Shown: positions 1 to 15,833, counted from the stretch's first letter. The stretch: 64,000 nucleotides of DNA from Sarcophilus harrisii (GCF_902635505.1 NC_045426.1:333240374-333304373), one strand, 5' to 3'. The notes: generated by a model from the sequence alone, not told the origin. Translations and numbers: made by a program.

Positions 1-99
1 AAATATAAAATCTGACACTGCTTCCATTTCTTCTTCCTCTATGTGCCAGGAAATGACAGGGACCAGTTGCTAAGATCTTATTATTTATTTTTTTTGATG

Positions 100-470
100 T
101 TAAGTTTCAAGACAGCTATTACATATTACCCTCACCAAGAGGCTTCTTAATTCTTCTTCACTTTCTACCACTACAGTAATATCATCTAATATCTGAGATT
201 GTTGATATTTCTCTTAGCAACCTTAATTCCTGCTTTTGATTCATCTAGCCTAGAATTTCACTGGACATACTCTGCATTTAAGTTAAATAAATAAGGTGAT
301 TATTGTCACCTCCCCATACTCCTTTTACAATCTTAAACAGATTAATGTTCCACGTTTGATTCTGTGGTTTCTTGGCCCACCTACAGGTGCCTCAGGAGAG
401 ATGATCTCCCATCTTTTTGCAGAATTGCCACATATTTTTGTGATCCACACAGTCACTACTCATTCCTCAA
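100..470 (-). mobile_element. RTE/BovB-like LINE fragment (ORF2, reverse transcriptase region)
   Basis: The wording of the sequence (ATCTGAGATTGTTGATATTT, TACTCTGCATTTAAGTTAAA, TTGTGATCCACACAGTC) follows the minus strand of BovB/RTE elements, where it encodes the reverse transcriptase stretch around F-D-(S)-V-D-H. It is diverged and fragmentary. RTE families are known in marsupials and ruminants. Confidence 0.72.
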
Positions 471-510
471 TTCTCTCCTTGGCCTCTCCTCTCAAGGATT
501 GAAAAGACAT

Positions 511-848
511 CAGGAGTTCTTAAACTTTTTCCACTTGCAACCCCTTTTTGCCTGATAAATGTTTACTCAGCCTCAGATATATAGGTATATAAAATTGGTA
601 TACAAATCAAAGATTTACTGATAATAAATCATAAAGAAGTTTATTTTAAAACAATTCTTTAGTATACATACAACTTTACCATTTATGAAAGATGAAAGCA
701 AATGCATACTAATGAGATGGATGTGCTTATTTATTTTTACATAAAGAATTTAATTAAGGAATTATGCTAATTGTTGCCATCTTTTCATGATCCCTGTGTT
801 CAGTTACATGATCCTATAAGGCAGTGGGATCCACAGTTTAAGAAGCTT
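511..848. mobile_element. hAT-like short DNA transposon, copy 1
   Basis: Starts CAGGAGTTCTTAAACTTTTT and ends CCACAGTTTAAGAAGCTT, which are imperfect inverted repeats. It shares its interior (GTATACAAATCAAA, ATAATAAATCAT) with copies at 46418 and 55362. The CAG…CTG-type ends with TTCTTAAAC suggest a non-autonomous hAT element. This copy is longer than the other two. Confidence 0.6.
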
Positions 849-859
849 TTTTCTAAATA

Positions 860-1300
860 ACTTGAAGTCACTTCCATTGAGTGCTAGGATTTAAATAAGA
901 CCCAGAAATGTTTATCTCCTTTAATCTATTAAGAGGTAGGCCTTAATTTTGTTCTAGCCACTGTTCTGAATATTATTTCTTTAACATTTTCAGTTGAACT
1001 AAAAAAAGCAGGTTTTAATATGCTTACATGTTAGTTATGCAACTCCAGAAAAAGCATTAGGTACTTTGTCTCTTTCCTCTTCTGTAAAACAAGGAAGAAG
1101 GTTGGACTAGATTTCTATAAGTTGTAAATTTGCAAATGTATGAAAAATAAAATTTCACTTCAGATATTATCTGTGAGACCCCACTTATCTCTTTCTGTTC
1201 AGTTTCCTCATCTATAAAATGAGAAAATTGGATTTGATGACTCCTAAGTAACCTACTTTTGAATCACTAGAGGGAAAAGTTCCAGGAACCTTAGCCATTA
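860..1300. repeat. CORE-SINE-like (MIR/THER/Mar1 type) fragments
   Basis: Two decayed stretches contain the CORE-SINE wording TCTTCTGTAAAAC…GGTTGGACTAGAT (about 1070-1140) and TTTCCTCATCTATAAAATG…GGATTTGATGACTCC (about 1200-1250). The stretch 860-1030 shows nothing I recognise. Confidence 0.5.
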
Positions 1301-1359
1301 GGCTGCTCTTCACAGCCGATCCTGTCCCTCCAGAGAATTTCTGCTTAATTGCTACCTAG

Positions 1360-1625
1360 CCTTAATCACTGAATGGGTGCAACCTCATTCAAAATGAGAA
1401 CTGCTGAAGACCTTAAAAAGGCCAAGGTCTCCCAATGCATCCAGGGCCATCTCCAGTCATCCTGATCTACCTTGGCCACTGACTCAGTTGGCTCTGGAGG
1501 GGAAACTGAGGCAGTGACCTTGCCCAGCCTCCCTCACTGAAATACAACTCACTTGTATGTCATGACATCACCCCCCTGTTGTCATGGCCCTTCTTTGAAG
1601 GACAAACAAGAATAACAATCAATGA
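1360..1625 (+). mobile_element. marsupial SINE (WSINE1-like)
   Basis: Contains CCCAATGCATCCAGGGCCAT, CTCTGGAGGGGAAACTGAGG, GACATCACCCCCCTGTTGTC and GAAGGACAAACAAGAATAAC, the order of a SINE that is abundant in marsupial genomes. It is a strong taxonomic marker for the window. The subfamily name is from memory. Confidence 0.65.
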
Positions 1626-2261
1626 TACTCCTATTCCATTTTGTTTGAATTCCTTAGACTTCCTAACTTCAGACCTAGGGCCCAGAAATCACTTCTTCCA
1701 GGAGCCTCACCAGTTAAGCACCAACGAAGTCTTAAGGAAATCTTTAGCTCTCCAGTCCCTTTTCCATTTCCATCACATGTGGCCATATTGAATTTTTCCC
1801 TTGCATGTTATTACTAACTCTATATACACTGCAGAACAAGGTTTATGTGTAAGCTGTTTTTGATTTCAGCAAACTGGTAGGATCAAATTCTAGCCTATAA
1901 GAGCATTTCAACATCAATGCCTTTTGAGAAAAATAAAATAAATCTCAAGATTTCATTTATGGATGCAGTGAGCATTTCCAAATGAGTGAGTATAGAGAAC
2001 TGATGAACTCTTGAGTGCAAATTGAAGTATAATTTTCTCACTTTTAAAGTTTTCTCTGCTTTTTTGACAACTTATCTAATATGGAAATATGTTTTGCATG
2101 ATTTCACATATATAATGGATATATTGCTTGTCTTCTTGAAGTAAGTGGGAAAAGGCTAGAAGGAGAGAATTTGAAACTCAACATTTTTAATATTAAAAAT
2201 AAATTTAAAAATAAAAAATTATGAACCTGAGTGAAAAAAAAGTTCTGTAGTCAAAAAATCA

Positions 2262-2365
2262 TGGGGTCACAGAACTAGAGCTTGAAAAGATCTTAGAGCT
2301 CATATAGCCCAGCCTTTTACAATTGAAGAAACTGAGACCCAAAAAGATGGTGACTAGACTCAGGT
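2262..2365 (+). repeat. CORE-SINE fragment, interrupted by L1 on its right
   Basis: The wording GGTCACAGAACTAGAGCTTG…AGCCCAGCCTTTTACAATTG…AACTGAGACCC is that of a Mar1-type CORE-SINE. The element stops where the L1 tail begins at about 2366. Confidence 0.55.
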
Positions 2366-3935
2366 TTTTTTAGTTTTTTATTGACAGAACATATGCATGG
2401 GTAATTTTTCAACAATGACCCTTGCGATCACTTCTGTTCCAACTTTTTCCTTCCTTCCCTCCATCTCCTCCCCTAGATGGCAGGCAGTCTCATACATGTT
2501 AAACATGTTAAAGTATTTCTTAAATATAATATATGTGTACATGTTTATACAGTTCTCTTGTATACAGTTCTTGCACAAGAAAAATCAGATTTAGAAAGGT
2601 AAAAATAAACTGGGAAGAAAAACAAAAATGCAAGCAGTCCACATTCATTTCCCAGTGTTCTTTCTCTGGGTGTAGCTGGTTCTGTTTATCACTGATCAAT
2701 TGGAATTGAATTGGATGCTCTCATTGCCGAAGATAGCCACTTCCATCAGAATTGATCCTCATATAGTATTGTTGTTGAAGTGTATAATGATCTCCTGGTT
2801 CTGCTCATTTCACTTAGCATCAGTTCATGTAAATCTCTCCAAGCCTCTCTGTATTCATCCTGCTGGTCAATTCTTATAGAGCAATAATATTCCATAACAT
2901 TTATATACCACAATTTATTCAGCCATTCTCCAATTGAGGGGCATCCACTCAGTTTCCAGTTTCTGGCCACTACAAAGAAGACTGCCACAAACATTTTGGC
3001 ACATACAGGTCTCTTTTTTCCTTCTTTAAGATCTCTTTGGGATATAAGCCCAGTAGTAACACTGCTGGATCAAAAAGTATGCACAGTTTGATAACTTTTT
3101 GAGCATAGTTCCAAATTGCTCTCCAGAATGGTTGGATCAGTTCACAATTCCACCAACAATGTATCAGTGTCCCAGTTTTCCCACATTCTCTCCAACTTTC
3201 ATCACTATCTTTTCCTGTCATCTTAGCCAATCTGACAGGTGCGTAGTGGTATCCCAGAGTTGTCTTAATTTGCATTTTTCTGATCAGTAGTGACAATAGT
3301 GATTTGGAACACTCTTTCATATGAGTTGAAGTAGTTTCAATTTCATCATATGAAAATTGTCTGTTCATATCCTTTGACCATTTAGTAATTGGAGAATAGC
3401 TTGATTTCTTATAAATTAGAGTCAATTCTCTGTATATTTTGGAACTGAGGCCTTTATCAGAACCTTTAACTGTAAAAATGTTTTCTCTAGTTTATTACTT
3501 CCCTTCTAATCTTGTCTGCCATTCATTTTTTTGCAAAACTTTTTTTTTTTACTGTTTTTTAAACTGTTTACAAAAGCTTTTTAACTTGATATAATCAAAA
3601 TTTTCTATTTTGTGATCAATAATGCTCTAGTTCTTCTTTGGTCACAAATTCCTTTCTCCTTCGCAAGTCTGAGAGGTAAATTATCCTATGTTGTTCTAAT
3701 TTATTTATAATCTCATTCTTTATGCCTAAATCATAAATCCATTTTGATCTTATCTTGGTGTACGGTGTTAAGTATGGATCCATGCCTGGTCTCTGCCTTA
3801 CTAATTTCCAGTTTTCTCAGCAGTTTTTGTTAAATAATGAATTCTTATCCCAAAAGTTGGGATCTTTGGGTTTATCAAATATGAGATTGCTACAGTTATT
3901 GACTATTTTGTCCTGTGAACCTAACCTCTTCTCAG
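2366..3935 (-). mobile_element. L1 LINE, 3' part with ORF2 C-terminal region
   Basis: On the minus strand, translated pieces read NRQFSYDEIETTSTHMKECS, REMQ-like RKMQIKTTLGYHYAPVRLAK, GKTGTLIHCWWNCELIQPFW and GEWLNKLWYINVMEYYCSI, the C-terminal part of L1 ORF2 (compare WYIYTMEYYSAI of human L1). It is 5'-truncated and its frame is broken in several places, so it is inactive. The 3' UTR and A-tail lie at the 2366 end. It is the longest recognisable L1 piece in the window. Confidence 0.85.
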
Positions 3936-3959
3936 ATTTTTACCATTTCTCACAAATGG

Positions 3960-5255
3960 ACAGACATGAAACCAGTTCAGTTTCTTAAAATTTGGAAGCT
4001 TATAGATCCACTTAAAACTTAAAGGCATTTCAAATGATTATATGGAAATGAGTATTTTTGTTTATCTAAACTGATATTTTTACATTTTACAATTATTTTA
4101 TTAACAAATGTATTATAAATAATAGCTTACTTATGTCCTTAAACTTGACAAATAACTTAAGACATATAAAAAGGACAAAAATAAATCAGACAACTGAATA
4201 AAATTCAATTTGTTCCCTCTGATAATTTCAAAACTTCCAATGCTTTTCTTTCTATGTATCCCTTTTCCTCTGGCTCTAGTTTATCCTTAGTCATTGACAA
4301 CATGCTGTCTGTCACAGAAAGAACCTTGACCTAAATTCTAATCTCAGTTTGGTCACTGACTGATTACCTGGATAACTGTGGGCAAGTCTCTTCTTTTCTT
4401 GTGAGGGTCAATATCATGTCTTTATAATCTGGTTTTGGACTAGGTAATGTCAAAGGTCCCTCTCTCCCAGCTCCAGCATTCTAAGGCCCTTCTCTGCTCA
4501 GATAGATAGTTGGTGTTCTAAGGTCTCTTTTAGTTCTGATAATATGGTGTATGTATCATAGAAAGACTCCCCACTGAACTTTCTTCCCCAGTAATGAGAT
4601 AAATTAAACCTTGGGGAATATAAAAGCTCTCAGATCCAGCTTGTATAACATACCATCACGCCCAGGTCCCCTCTTAAATGTTTTCTGCACTTCAGAACAC
4701 CACTGGGCTTAAGGTACTTGGAGCCCATTCTGGAAGTTCCCAGTTTTTCTCTACCCTACATTGAATTTTACCCAAGACAAGCTGCTCTACTAAGAATACA
4801 TAAGTTTCTGAAAGCAGAGCAAATCTAGAATAAATACTTGTTATTTTCCTGATTCATGTATGAATGGAGCCTCTCAAGCTCATTTATAGTGCTCAGTTCT
4901 AGTTGTTGCACATAGAAAAATCCCTTCCAGCTTTTCTATGATCTAAGGTCCCTCCCAGGTCTGATAGTCTGTATTCCAAGGTCCCTTTCAGTTTTCATAG
5001 TCTGTGTATGTATCTAGAATTCTAGCATTCTATTCCAACAATGATTTCACAACCTCTGCTTACACGGGCTGAATCTTTGTCATTTCTGTCCATCGCCCCT
5101 CAGTAATGAGGTCAAGCAGAACAAGCAATAATCCTTCATACCAGCCAGCATCGGATACCTTCTAAGTCTTTGCTCCTCTGGGTGAAGCTTTATATAGCAC
5201 AGTCTCCATTTTCCATTTTCTGTACATTGACTTCACTTCTTTGAAAGCATTCCAG
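3960..5255. other. upstream DNA with CORE-SINE-like stretches
   Basis: CORE-SINE wording occurs at about 4305-4485 and 4920-5010, with repeated AAGGTCCCT-type motifs. The remainder shows no gene, exon or repeat that I can name. Confidence 0.4.
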
Positions 5256-5302
5256 CCTATCAATGTCATTTAAAAAATATTGTTATTTTCCCAGTTACAT
5301 GT

Positions 5303-5345
<43 letters not shown>

Positions 5346-5650
5346 TTTTGCTGAGGCAATTGGGGTTAAGTAACTTGCCCAGGGTCACACAGCTAGGAAG
5401 TGTTAAGTGTCTGAGATCAGATTTGAACTCAGGTCCTCCTGACTTCAGGGCTGGTGCTCTATTCACTGTGCCATCTAGCTGCCCCTAAAACAATTTTTTT
5501 ACATTTGTTTTTAAAATTTTGAGTTCAGATTTTCTCCCTTCCTTCTTACGATTACTCCCCTTTAAAAAGGCACATGTGAAACTATGAAAAACATTTCCAT
5601 AAAAGTCATATTGTGAAAGAAAACATAGATCCTATTGATGTTATTCTTAA
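5256..5650 (-). mobile_element. L1 3' UTR fragment interrupted by a SINE
   Basis: The flanks TTATTTTCCCAGTTACATGT (left) and ACATTTGTTTTTAAAATTTT…AAAACATTTCCATAAAAGTC (right) are parts of one L1 3' end, seen uninterrupted at 58200-58400. A SINE occupies the middle. Confidence 0.65.
5308..5485 (-). mobile_element. tRNA-derived marsupial SINE, with long poly-T (tail)
   Basis: From a 35-base T run (the A-tail on the other strand) through TGAGGCAATTGGGGTTAAGT and GGGTCACACAGCTAGGAAGT to GCCATCTAGCTGCCCC. It is little diverged, so it is a relatively young insertion into the older L1 fragment. Confidence 0.85.
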
Positions 5651-5872
5651 AATTGCATGCACAGAACTAAATCTTTTACTCCAGATGTGGCTAACCAGGC
5701 AGACCTCAGCAAAATGGCCTCCCTAATTCAGGACGCCTTGGCTTTCTTAATGCAGCCGTGCATTACATTAGCCTTTTTGCCTGCCTTATTCAGGAGTATA
5801 CTGATAAATGTTTGATAATTACCTCTGCAGGAAAAAAAAATGTTCACAGGATAACACTTTAAGTTCAATCTT

Positions 5873-5878
5873 TTATAC

Positions 5879-5933
<55 letters not shown>

Positions 5934-5934
5934 G
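5873..5934. repeat. (TA)n microsatellite
   Basis: About 60 bases of alternating T and A with a few G and C interruptions. Confidence 0.9.
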
Positions 5935-7080
5935 AAGTGTTTCACTATTTCTCTCCCATCCTGTATTTTGAGGTTGTAATTCTTACCATGTATTCCTATT
6001 AAATTGTGCTTATTAGACAATGCCCATCATTTCAACTTTTGGAAATCATATTGGATTCTTTTTTGTCATCAGTAGATTAGTTATTCTTCTCAGCCTTCTA
6101 TCATGTGCTAGGATGATAATTACAACACCTATGTCTTCCTCCTACTTAACTGATGGTTCTCTGGCTCCCTCTCTAACTCAACAGGGTGATTCCAGCTCAG
6201 GGTTTGCCTCCCAGGGTTTTCCCAGTCACCTTTCACATGATTATGAGTTCTTGTTAATCTGTATCTATAGAGTTCATCTTGAGTTGAGGCCTGAGATGGG
6301 CAAGAGGCCCAGTGAAATAGAGGGCCTGTTTCTGGAGGCTAAATACCTAAAAAAACAAAACAAAACAAAAAAACACCTTAAAACCTCTGAAGATAAGGAA
6401 TTCTCTGCTTTGGAGCCTCCTTAAGGTTAAGCTTTCCAAAGATTCTGACCTTCACTAAAAAAGGACAACTTGGTAAAAAAAAAAAAAAATGGCTACTGCA
6501 TCTATCATGATCATACTAAAGAGCTTGGTGCTGGCAAATAATTCAACAAAAACAGCTATGATTTTACTGAGAGACATGACCCTAAAGAAAATTCATTATC
6601 ATCTGCCTTGCTTTTACAGCTAAAAACCCCGGAACCTTTACACCTACCCTCAGTTAGAACCTCCTATATGACTCCCTCTATTAGAAAGGAGATTTAGTTC
6701 TAGCTTTTGAAGATCTCATCTTCTATCTGAATCCATACCACCCAAGTGTTTGGCACATAGGAAGTGCGTAATAAATGTTTTTTTCATTTATCCATTCATT
6801 CACTCATTCCTTCACAGACCTAGCTCCAAAGATGATTTAGAATCATTGTTTCATCTGGTGATTCAGCTATTTCTGGATACATTTAATTTTCCTATTCTTT
6901 ACTCTACATTCTTTCCCCCATTATTTTCTACAATAAAAGTAGGAGATATTTCATTAGGTCCATTCCTGAAATCCAGGTTTACTGTGTCCATAGCATTTCA
7001 TGGATATATTATTAATCTAATAATCTCACCAAAAAAAGAAAAAGAAATGAGGTTAAGTTGATGTATGACCTATTCTCTTA
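5935..7080. other. no gene or named repeat seen
   Basis: An open frame of 134 codons at 6020-6424 has no recognisable family and no Kozak or splice context. It includes a CAAAACAAAACAAAA-type A-rich run. A LINE2-like 3' end wording occurs near 6745-6800. Confidence 0.3.
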
Positions 7081-7099
7081 TTTTATTTTTAAATTTTAT

Positions 7100-7245
7100 T
7101 TATTTATTTTTGCTGAGGCAATTAGGGTTAAGTGACTTGCCCAGGGTCACACAATTAGGAAGTGTTAAGTGTCTGAGATCAAATTTGAACTCAGGTCCTG
7201 AATTCAGGGCTGGTGTTCTATCTACTGCGCCACCTAGCTGCCCCC
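7100..7245 (-). mobile_element. tRNA-derived marsupial SINE
   Basis: TGCTGAGGCAATTAGGGTTA…GGGTCACACAATTAGGAAGT…CACCTAGCTGCCCC, minus-strand orientation. A few bases in the middle are missing compared with the copy at 5308. Confidence 0.85.
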
Positions 7246-7255
7246 TAGTCTTTTA

Positions 7256-8213
7256 TTTTTTTAAAGCAAATTCCCCTTTATTTTTTTCCTCAGTAGTATT
7301 TTATTTTTCCAAATATATGTAAAGATAGTTTTCTATATTCATTCATTTTTTCCTTTTTTATTATAGCTTTTTATTTACAAGATATATGCATGGGTAATTT
7401 TTCAGCACTGACCCTTGCAAAACCTTCTGTTCCAACTTTTTCCTTCCTTCCCACCACCCCCTCCCTCAGATGGTAGTCTACATTCATTCTTATAAGATTT
7501 TGTGTTCCAAATTTTTTCTCCCTCCCTCCCTTTCCTGTGGCCTATTCTTTTTTTATTTTTTAAATAATATCTTTTTATTTTCAATATACATCCAGAGATG
7601 GTTTTCAGCATTTACCCTTGCAAAACAGTGTTCCAAATTTTTCACCTGCCTTTTCCTTATCTCCTCCCCTAAACAGCAAGTAATCTAATATAGGTTAAAC
7701 ATGTGCAATTCTTCTATACATATTTCTACATTTATCATGCTGCACAAGAAAAAATCAGATCAAAAAGGGAAAAAATGAGAAAAAAAGCAAGCAAACAACA
7801 AGGTGAAAATATTATGTTGTGATCCACATTCAATCCCCATAGTTCTCTCTGGATGTAGTTGGCTGTCTCCATCACAAGTCTATTGGAATTGGCCTGAATC
7901 TCCTCATTGTTGAGAAGAACCAATTCCATTGCAGTTGATTATCACATAATTTCGTTGTGTACAATGTTTTCTTAGTTGTATTCACTTCACTTAGTATCAA
8001 TTCATATAAGTCTCTCCAGGCCGCTCTAAAATCAGCACACTGATTGTTTCTTATAGAACAATAACATTCCATCACATTCATCTACCATAACTTAGTCAGC
8101 CATTCTCCAACTGATGGGCATCCATTCAGTTTCCAGTTCATTGTCATCACAAAAAGAAAAAAAAAGAATGCTACAAATATTTTTGCACATGTGGGTCCCT
8201 TTCCCTTTTTTCC
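7256..8213 (-). mobile_element. cluster of three L1 3' ends inserted into one another
   Basis: Tail-proximal wording starts at about 7265, 7351 and 7552. The last piece runs to about 8213 and includes ORF2 C-terminal coding on the minus strand (MNVMECYCSIRNNQCADFRA). All are 5'-truncated and in the same orientation, showing that one L1 tail served as target for the next. Confidence 0.75.
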
Positions 8214-8559
8214 AATGACCTATTCTTAATGAAGCATATTTCATTGGAATTGCTTGTTGGCTCTTGGTGCTTGCTCCAAGGTTCCCTTCTTATTCATCAG
8301 TAAGGTCCAGAATAGCAATTACTCTTGTTACTTCCTCAACCTTTGAAGTACAGAATTATCTTTAAGGCAAGTCAAGAATGTTTCAGGGCACTGCTTTTGG
8401 CAGAGAAAGAGCCCTATCAAATATCAAGATAGTTAAAGTGTCCTATTATTATTGTATTATCTCAAGTCCCTTTCTGTGATGTTTCGACTGCCCTATTTCC
8501 TTTTGCACAGGAATAAGTAGTGTATCTGTAGTATAAGCTTCATCACCTATAACAATATT

Positions 8560-8790
8560 ACAGCTAGGTAATGCAATAATAAAATATTGGACTTAGAATC
8601 AGGAAAGACTAAGTTTAAATCCTGCCTCAGATATATTCTATCTGTGGGACTCCTAATATTTCTCAGCCTCAGTTTCTTCCTTTTTAAATTGGAGATAATA
8701 ATAGCACCTAACTCATATGGTAGTTCTGAGAATCAAAGTGCTTATATAAAAAGTTTTTTGTAAATTTTAAGGCACTTTATAAGTGCTATC
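8560..8790 (+). repeat. CORE-SINE, nearly full length
   Basis: TTGGACTTAGAATCAGGAAA…AATCCTGCCTCAGA…CAGCCTCAGTTTCTTCC…AATAATAGCACCTAACTCAT…GTGCTTATATAAAAAG is the full order of a tRNA-headed CORE-SINE. Confidence 0.65.
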
Positions 8791-8799
8791 TATTTTTAT

Positions 8800-8960
8800 T
8801 GTTTTTATTTATTTATGTATTTATTTGTACAGCAATTGGGGTTAAGTGATTTGCCCAGAGTCATATAGCTACTAAATGTAAGTTTCTGAGGTCAAATTTG
8901 AACTCAGGTCTTCCTGACTTCAAGATGGGTACTTTATCCACTGAACTATCTAGCTGCCCC
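8800..8960 (-). mobile_element. tRNA-derived marsupial SINE
   Basis: CAATTGGGGTTAAGTGATTT…GAGTCATATAGCTACTAAAT…CTATCTAGCTGCCCC. Moderately diverged; it follows directly on the CORE-SINE to its left. Confidence 0.8.
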
Positions 8961-11034
8961 TACTCAATTTATTTGCACTCAAATGCCTTCTATTTTCTCC
9001 ATGTCTTGTTTTTCAATTCTCTTATAAGAGTTTATCTTCTTCATGTATAATGCTACTATACCATTCTTTATATGATATTCCTTTTTAATTAACTATAATC
9101 CTCCCTGACCCCATTCCATCTACGAATTCTAATTCCTCTCCATCAAGTGTCAATGATACCTATGATGTCGAATCTTCCCCCTTACATTCATATCAGTAGT
9201 TCAGTTCGTTTATTATTTATACTGTGAGCATTTTTATGTAAATAACTGAGACCTTGAGATTTATTGCTGGCTTTTCTTCTAGTCATTCTGGCTGTAAGTG
9301 ATCTCTTCCTTTTCTAAATTCCTCTAACACTTTGTACCTTTTGTGTACTAACCATATACTATTTTATGTCATCATTATTTATGTACACATCTTATCTCCT
9401 CCATCATGCAGTAAGTAAAGAGCAAGGGTCATATTTTATCTATATTTGTATCACCCACAATACATTGCACATAGGTCAACTAAAAAACTTTTTTTTTAAT
9501 GAATGAATTACATCTAATTTCTGAGGCATGGTTGGATTTTTAGTCCATCTTAGAGATTCCTTTCCATTGTCATTTTTACCTGATTAAGGAACTTTACTTC
9601 CCAAACCTTTCTTTTTGATTGCTAGGGCAGTCCTTCCTCCTAAATAGGAGTTAAGTGTCAGGTATCAGCGATCCTCTCAGCGATGAGTTGTTTAGTTAGC
9701 TTAGCACCTTGGCTAAAAGAACATAGAACATAAGAATTCTGTCCAGTAACACCTCACTATAATGTGCAGTAAGATAGAGGCATTGGGAGATTAGTGTAGA
9801 GAGAAAAAGGAATTATGCAGAGGGAGGTGAGAGTTTAAAGGAAATTGGGGGGGGGGGAAGAGATTTTGAACTGCTGCCTAGGGAAAGAACTAGTAGACCA
9901 ATGAAACAGACTCAGGAACCCTGTCTTTGCCTAGTGACTTTGGCCCAAACTACTTCAGTTTTGGCTTCTCTCCAGTAGCTCAGTTGCATAGAACAGACCT
10001 TCTGTGGTCTGTGTCAGTACTTGTTCTGGGGAGGGGGCTGGATGTTGCTTTCTATGCTGTCTTCTATCTCCAGTGTCTATAATAAATTAGAGTAGATAAA
10101 ACTGACACAATGAGCAATCCCTTCTAAGCCTTTGGAGAAGGCTACTTCGAGAATTGACCTACTGTAGATAAAATAGAGGACACAGATTTGGATGACAGGC
10201 AACATGTCGCAGGGGAGCAAGAAGAGTTGGATCAGTTGGGTAGACTCTGAAGGACTTAGGAACCAGGAAAGAACTGTTTTTCTGAGAGATTAGCTTGACT
10301 TCAGCCAGAAGTTCTTGCACCTTCAGATGGAAGGTAGGACAGCGGGGAGGTGAGATGATATGATGAAAATATACTGGCTTTGGAGTCAGGATTTGATGTC
10401 ACCTATGCCTTTGTGACCTTGCACAAGTTACTTAATATAACTGGGCCTGTCTTCTCATAAATGTAAAATGAAAGTGTTGAGCTGGATGGCTTCCAAGGAC
10501 CCTTCCAGTTCTAACCTATGATTCCTATGACTTGAATGTAGTGCAAAATGCCATAATCATATAGAAAGCCTAACCCAAGTTCCCAAGAATGTCCATATCC
10601 CCTAGGGGAACCATAATGGACCTGACAGACTTTTAAAAATAGTCTTTAGAGAATCTGTCAGTCTGATCTCTTAAAGGCCTTGTGCCTGTGGTCATAGTTC
10701 CTGAATCCTATTCCTCAGGGATGACTCCCATCTCCAAAGTCTCTCCAGAACTGGCTTCTAGGAACCAAGAGACAACTGGGATAAACTTGTGACCTGCCTT
10801 GTAAGACCAGGCCTGATTATATAACCCTTGAAGGTTATCTGGAAAGGTAGAGATGGTCCTAAGTGTGGTCAAGACTCTTGGCTTTTTCAGAGAAGTTTGA
10901 TAAGGTCAGATACAGAAGGTGGAAGAGAAGGCCAAGTGATGTGCAATTCAGCCCTCACTTTTTTACTCAGCGTATGGAATAAAAGGAGGGATCCATGGGA
11001 GAGTGTAGTAGGAATCAGACCAAATTGATTTTAA
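8961..11034. other. upstream/intronic DNA, mostly unassigned
   Basis: LINE2-like 3' wording at about 9390-9500 and a CORE-SINE at about 10345-10520. No exon of GRID2IP was recognised. The region 9540-10340 shows nothing I can name apart from a short G run near 9849. Confidence 0.35.
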
Positions 11035-11795
11035 AATCATTGCTATTTTTTGTGTTCATATCACATTTATTCCCTAATATATCCTACCTTGATATAACAA
11101 AGAATAAACCATTTAAAAAGCAATTCAGCACAAATAACACATTAGCCAAATTTAACAGTGCACGCATTGTCCTATATCCACCATTGTTCACCTTGGCAAA
11201 AAGGAGAAGGAAGTACAATCTCACCCTTGAGTCAAGCCTGAACACTATAATTACACATTGTTCAATGTTGATTTTTATTGTCCTTTCCATTTTCATTGTT
11301 GCGGCTATTGTATAGATTATTTTCCTGGTTCTATTTACAACACTTTCTACAGTTCTTAGAGATCTTGCCATGCCATGTTCCTCCTTCATAATTAGGGGCT
11401 TTTAAAAAATAGTATAGTAATATTCCATCCTTTTGTTTAGCCAATCCTGAACCAATAGATATTTTTTTTTTGTTTCTAATTCTTTGTGTCTGGGAAGCTG
11501 CATGCATAGTGGATAAAGAGCTGGCCTTGAGATCGGAAAGACTTGTCTCTAATGTGTACAGGTCTGGTCCTTATGCCATCCTATTTTTGCTACTACAAAA
11601 AGTGCTGTTATGAATTCTTTGGTGCACAGTGCATCTTTCTAGCTTCAACCTCCTTAGAGTATATGCGTAGCTGTGGGAAGATCACTGGGTCAAAGAATAG
11701 GGATATTTTAGTCACTTTCTTAATCTAGTTTCAAATTGCTTTCCAAAATTGTTGAACCAGTTGAGAGCTCTACAAATAGGGCATTAGTGTGAACA
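11035..11795 (-). mobile_element. old L1 fragment (ORF2 C-terminal region) with a SINE inserted
   Basis: The order of motifs (TGGTTCTATTTACAACACTT, AGTAATATTCCATCCTTTTG, CTACTACAAAAAGTGCTG, CACTGGGTCAAAGAATAGG, TTCAAATTGCTTTCCAAAAT) follows the minus strand of L1 ORF2 seen better preserved at 2750-3130. It is split by a SINE head at about 11492-11560. Confidence 0.6.
11492..11560 (+). mobile_element. tRNA-derived SINE head, partial
   Basis: GGGAAGCTGCATGCATAGTG GATAAAGAGC-type wording equals the GGCAGCTAGGTGGC…GTGGATAGAGC head of the common SINE. Only the tRNA-like head remains, within the old L1. Confidence 0.5.
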
Positions 11796-12080
11796 GGGTT
11801 AGGTTTCTAGACAAAGAAAGTAGCAGAGGTTAGGAAGAGATTCAAGATGAAGGGCAGTTTTTTCCTCAGAGAAAAGTGAAACTACAGAATTCATAAGAGG
11901 CACCACGAGGAAATATGTATCCCAATATGCCCTCACATTTACATTGGGAGGGCAAAAGTTTGAACTTTAGGCAAAAATGTATGGTGACCAGGAAATACTT
12001 GAGTAATCATCCTGATTTACTGCATGTCCCCTACTTCCACCTGATTTCCGGCTGCCTGGAGAAGCAGTCTTCTAATTTAA

Positions 12081-12257
<177 letters not shown>

Positions 12258-12371
12258 TGAGATGAGAGTAGGCAGCTGTATCCTGGCAGTGAAGGTGCAG
12301 CAGCCATATCCTTGGACATTCAGAACAAGTTGTGCGTGAGGTGGGGGAGGAGATGTCCCATGCCTTTCTAG

Positions 12372-15761
<3,390 letters not shown>

Positions 15762-15833
15762 CGTGCATTCAGTGACGTGCAGGTCTGCGAGAGCCAGCGC
15801 AGCTCAGGAATGGCCTCCCCCCTGGCCTGGTAG
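15762..15833 (+). CDS. GRID2IP: GRID2IP terminal coding exon, ending SPLAW-stop
   Basis: After the acceptor TTTCCTTGCAG the frame reads RAFSDVQVCESQRSSGMASPLAW followed by TAG (15831-15833). The final residues SSGM-x-SPLAW match the mammalian delphilin C terminus as I recall it, and this match is the clearest single indication that the gene is GRID2IP and not another formin. The exon is phase 0 at its start and adds 23 codons. The sequence downstream is GC-rich and non-coding (3' UTR). Confidence 0.9.
   Translation, partial: RAFSDVQVCESQRSSGMASPLAW

Noticed and set aside
2970-3425. Candidate minus-strand gene of 151 codons
   Set aside because: It is the C-terminal part of L1 ORF2 (GTLIHCWWNCELIQPFW), within a broken L1 copy.
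5256-5650. CRISPR-like or tandem array from repeated poly-T and short motifs
   Set aside because: It is an L1 fragment with a SINE and its tail; no regular repeat-spacer structure exists anywhere in the window.
6020-6424. Open frame of 134 codons
   Set aside because: No family resemblance, ends in an A-rich run, no splice sites; probably chance.
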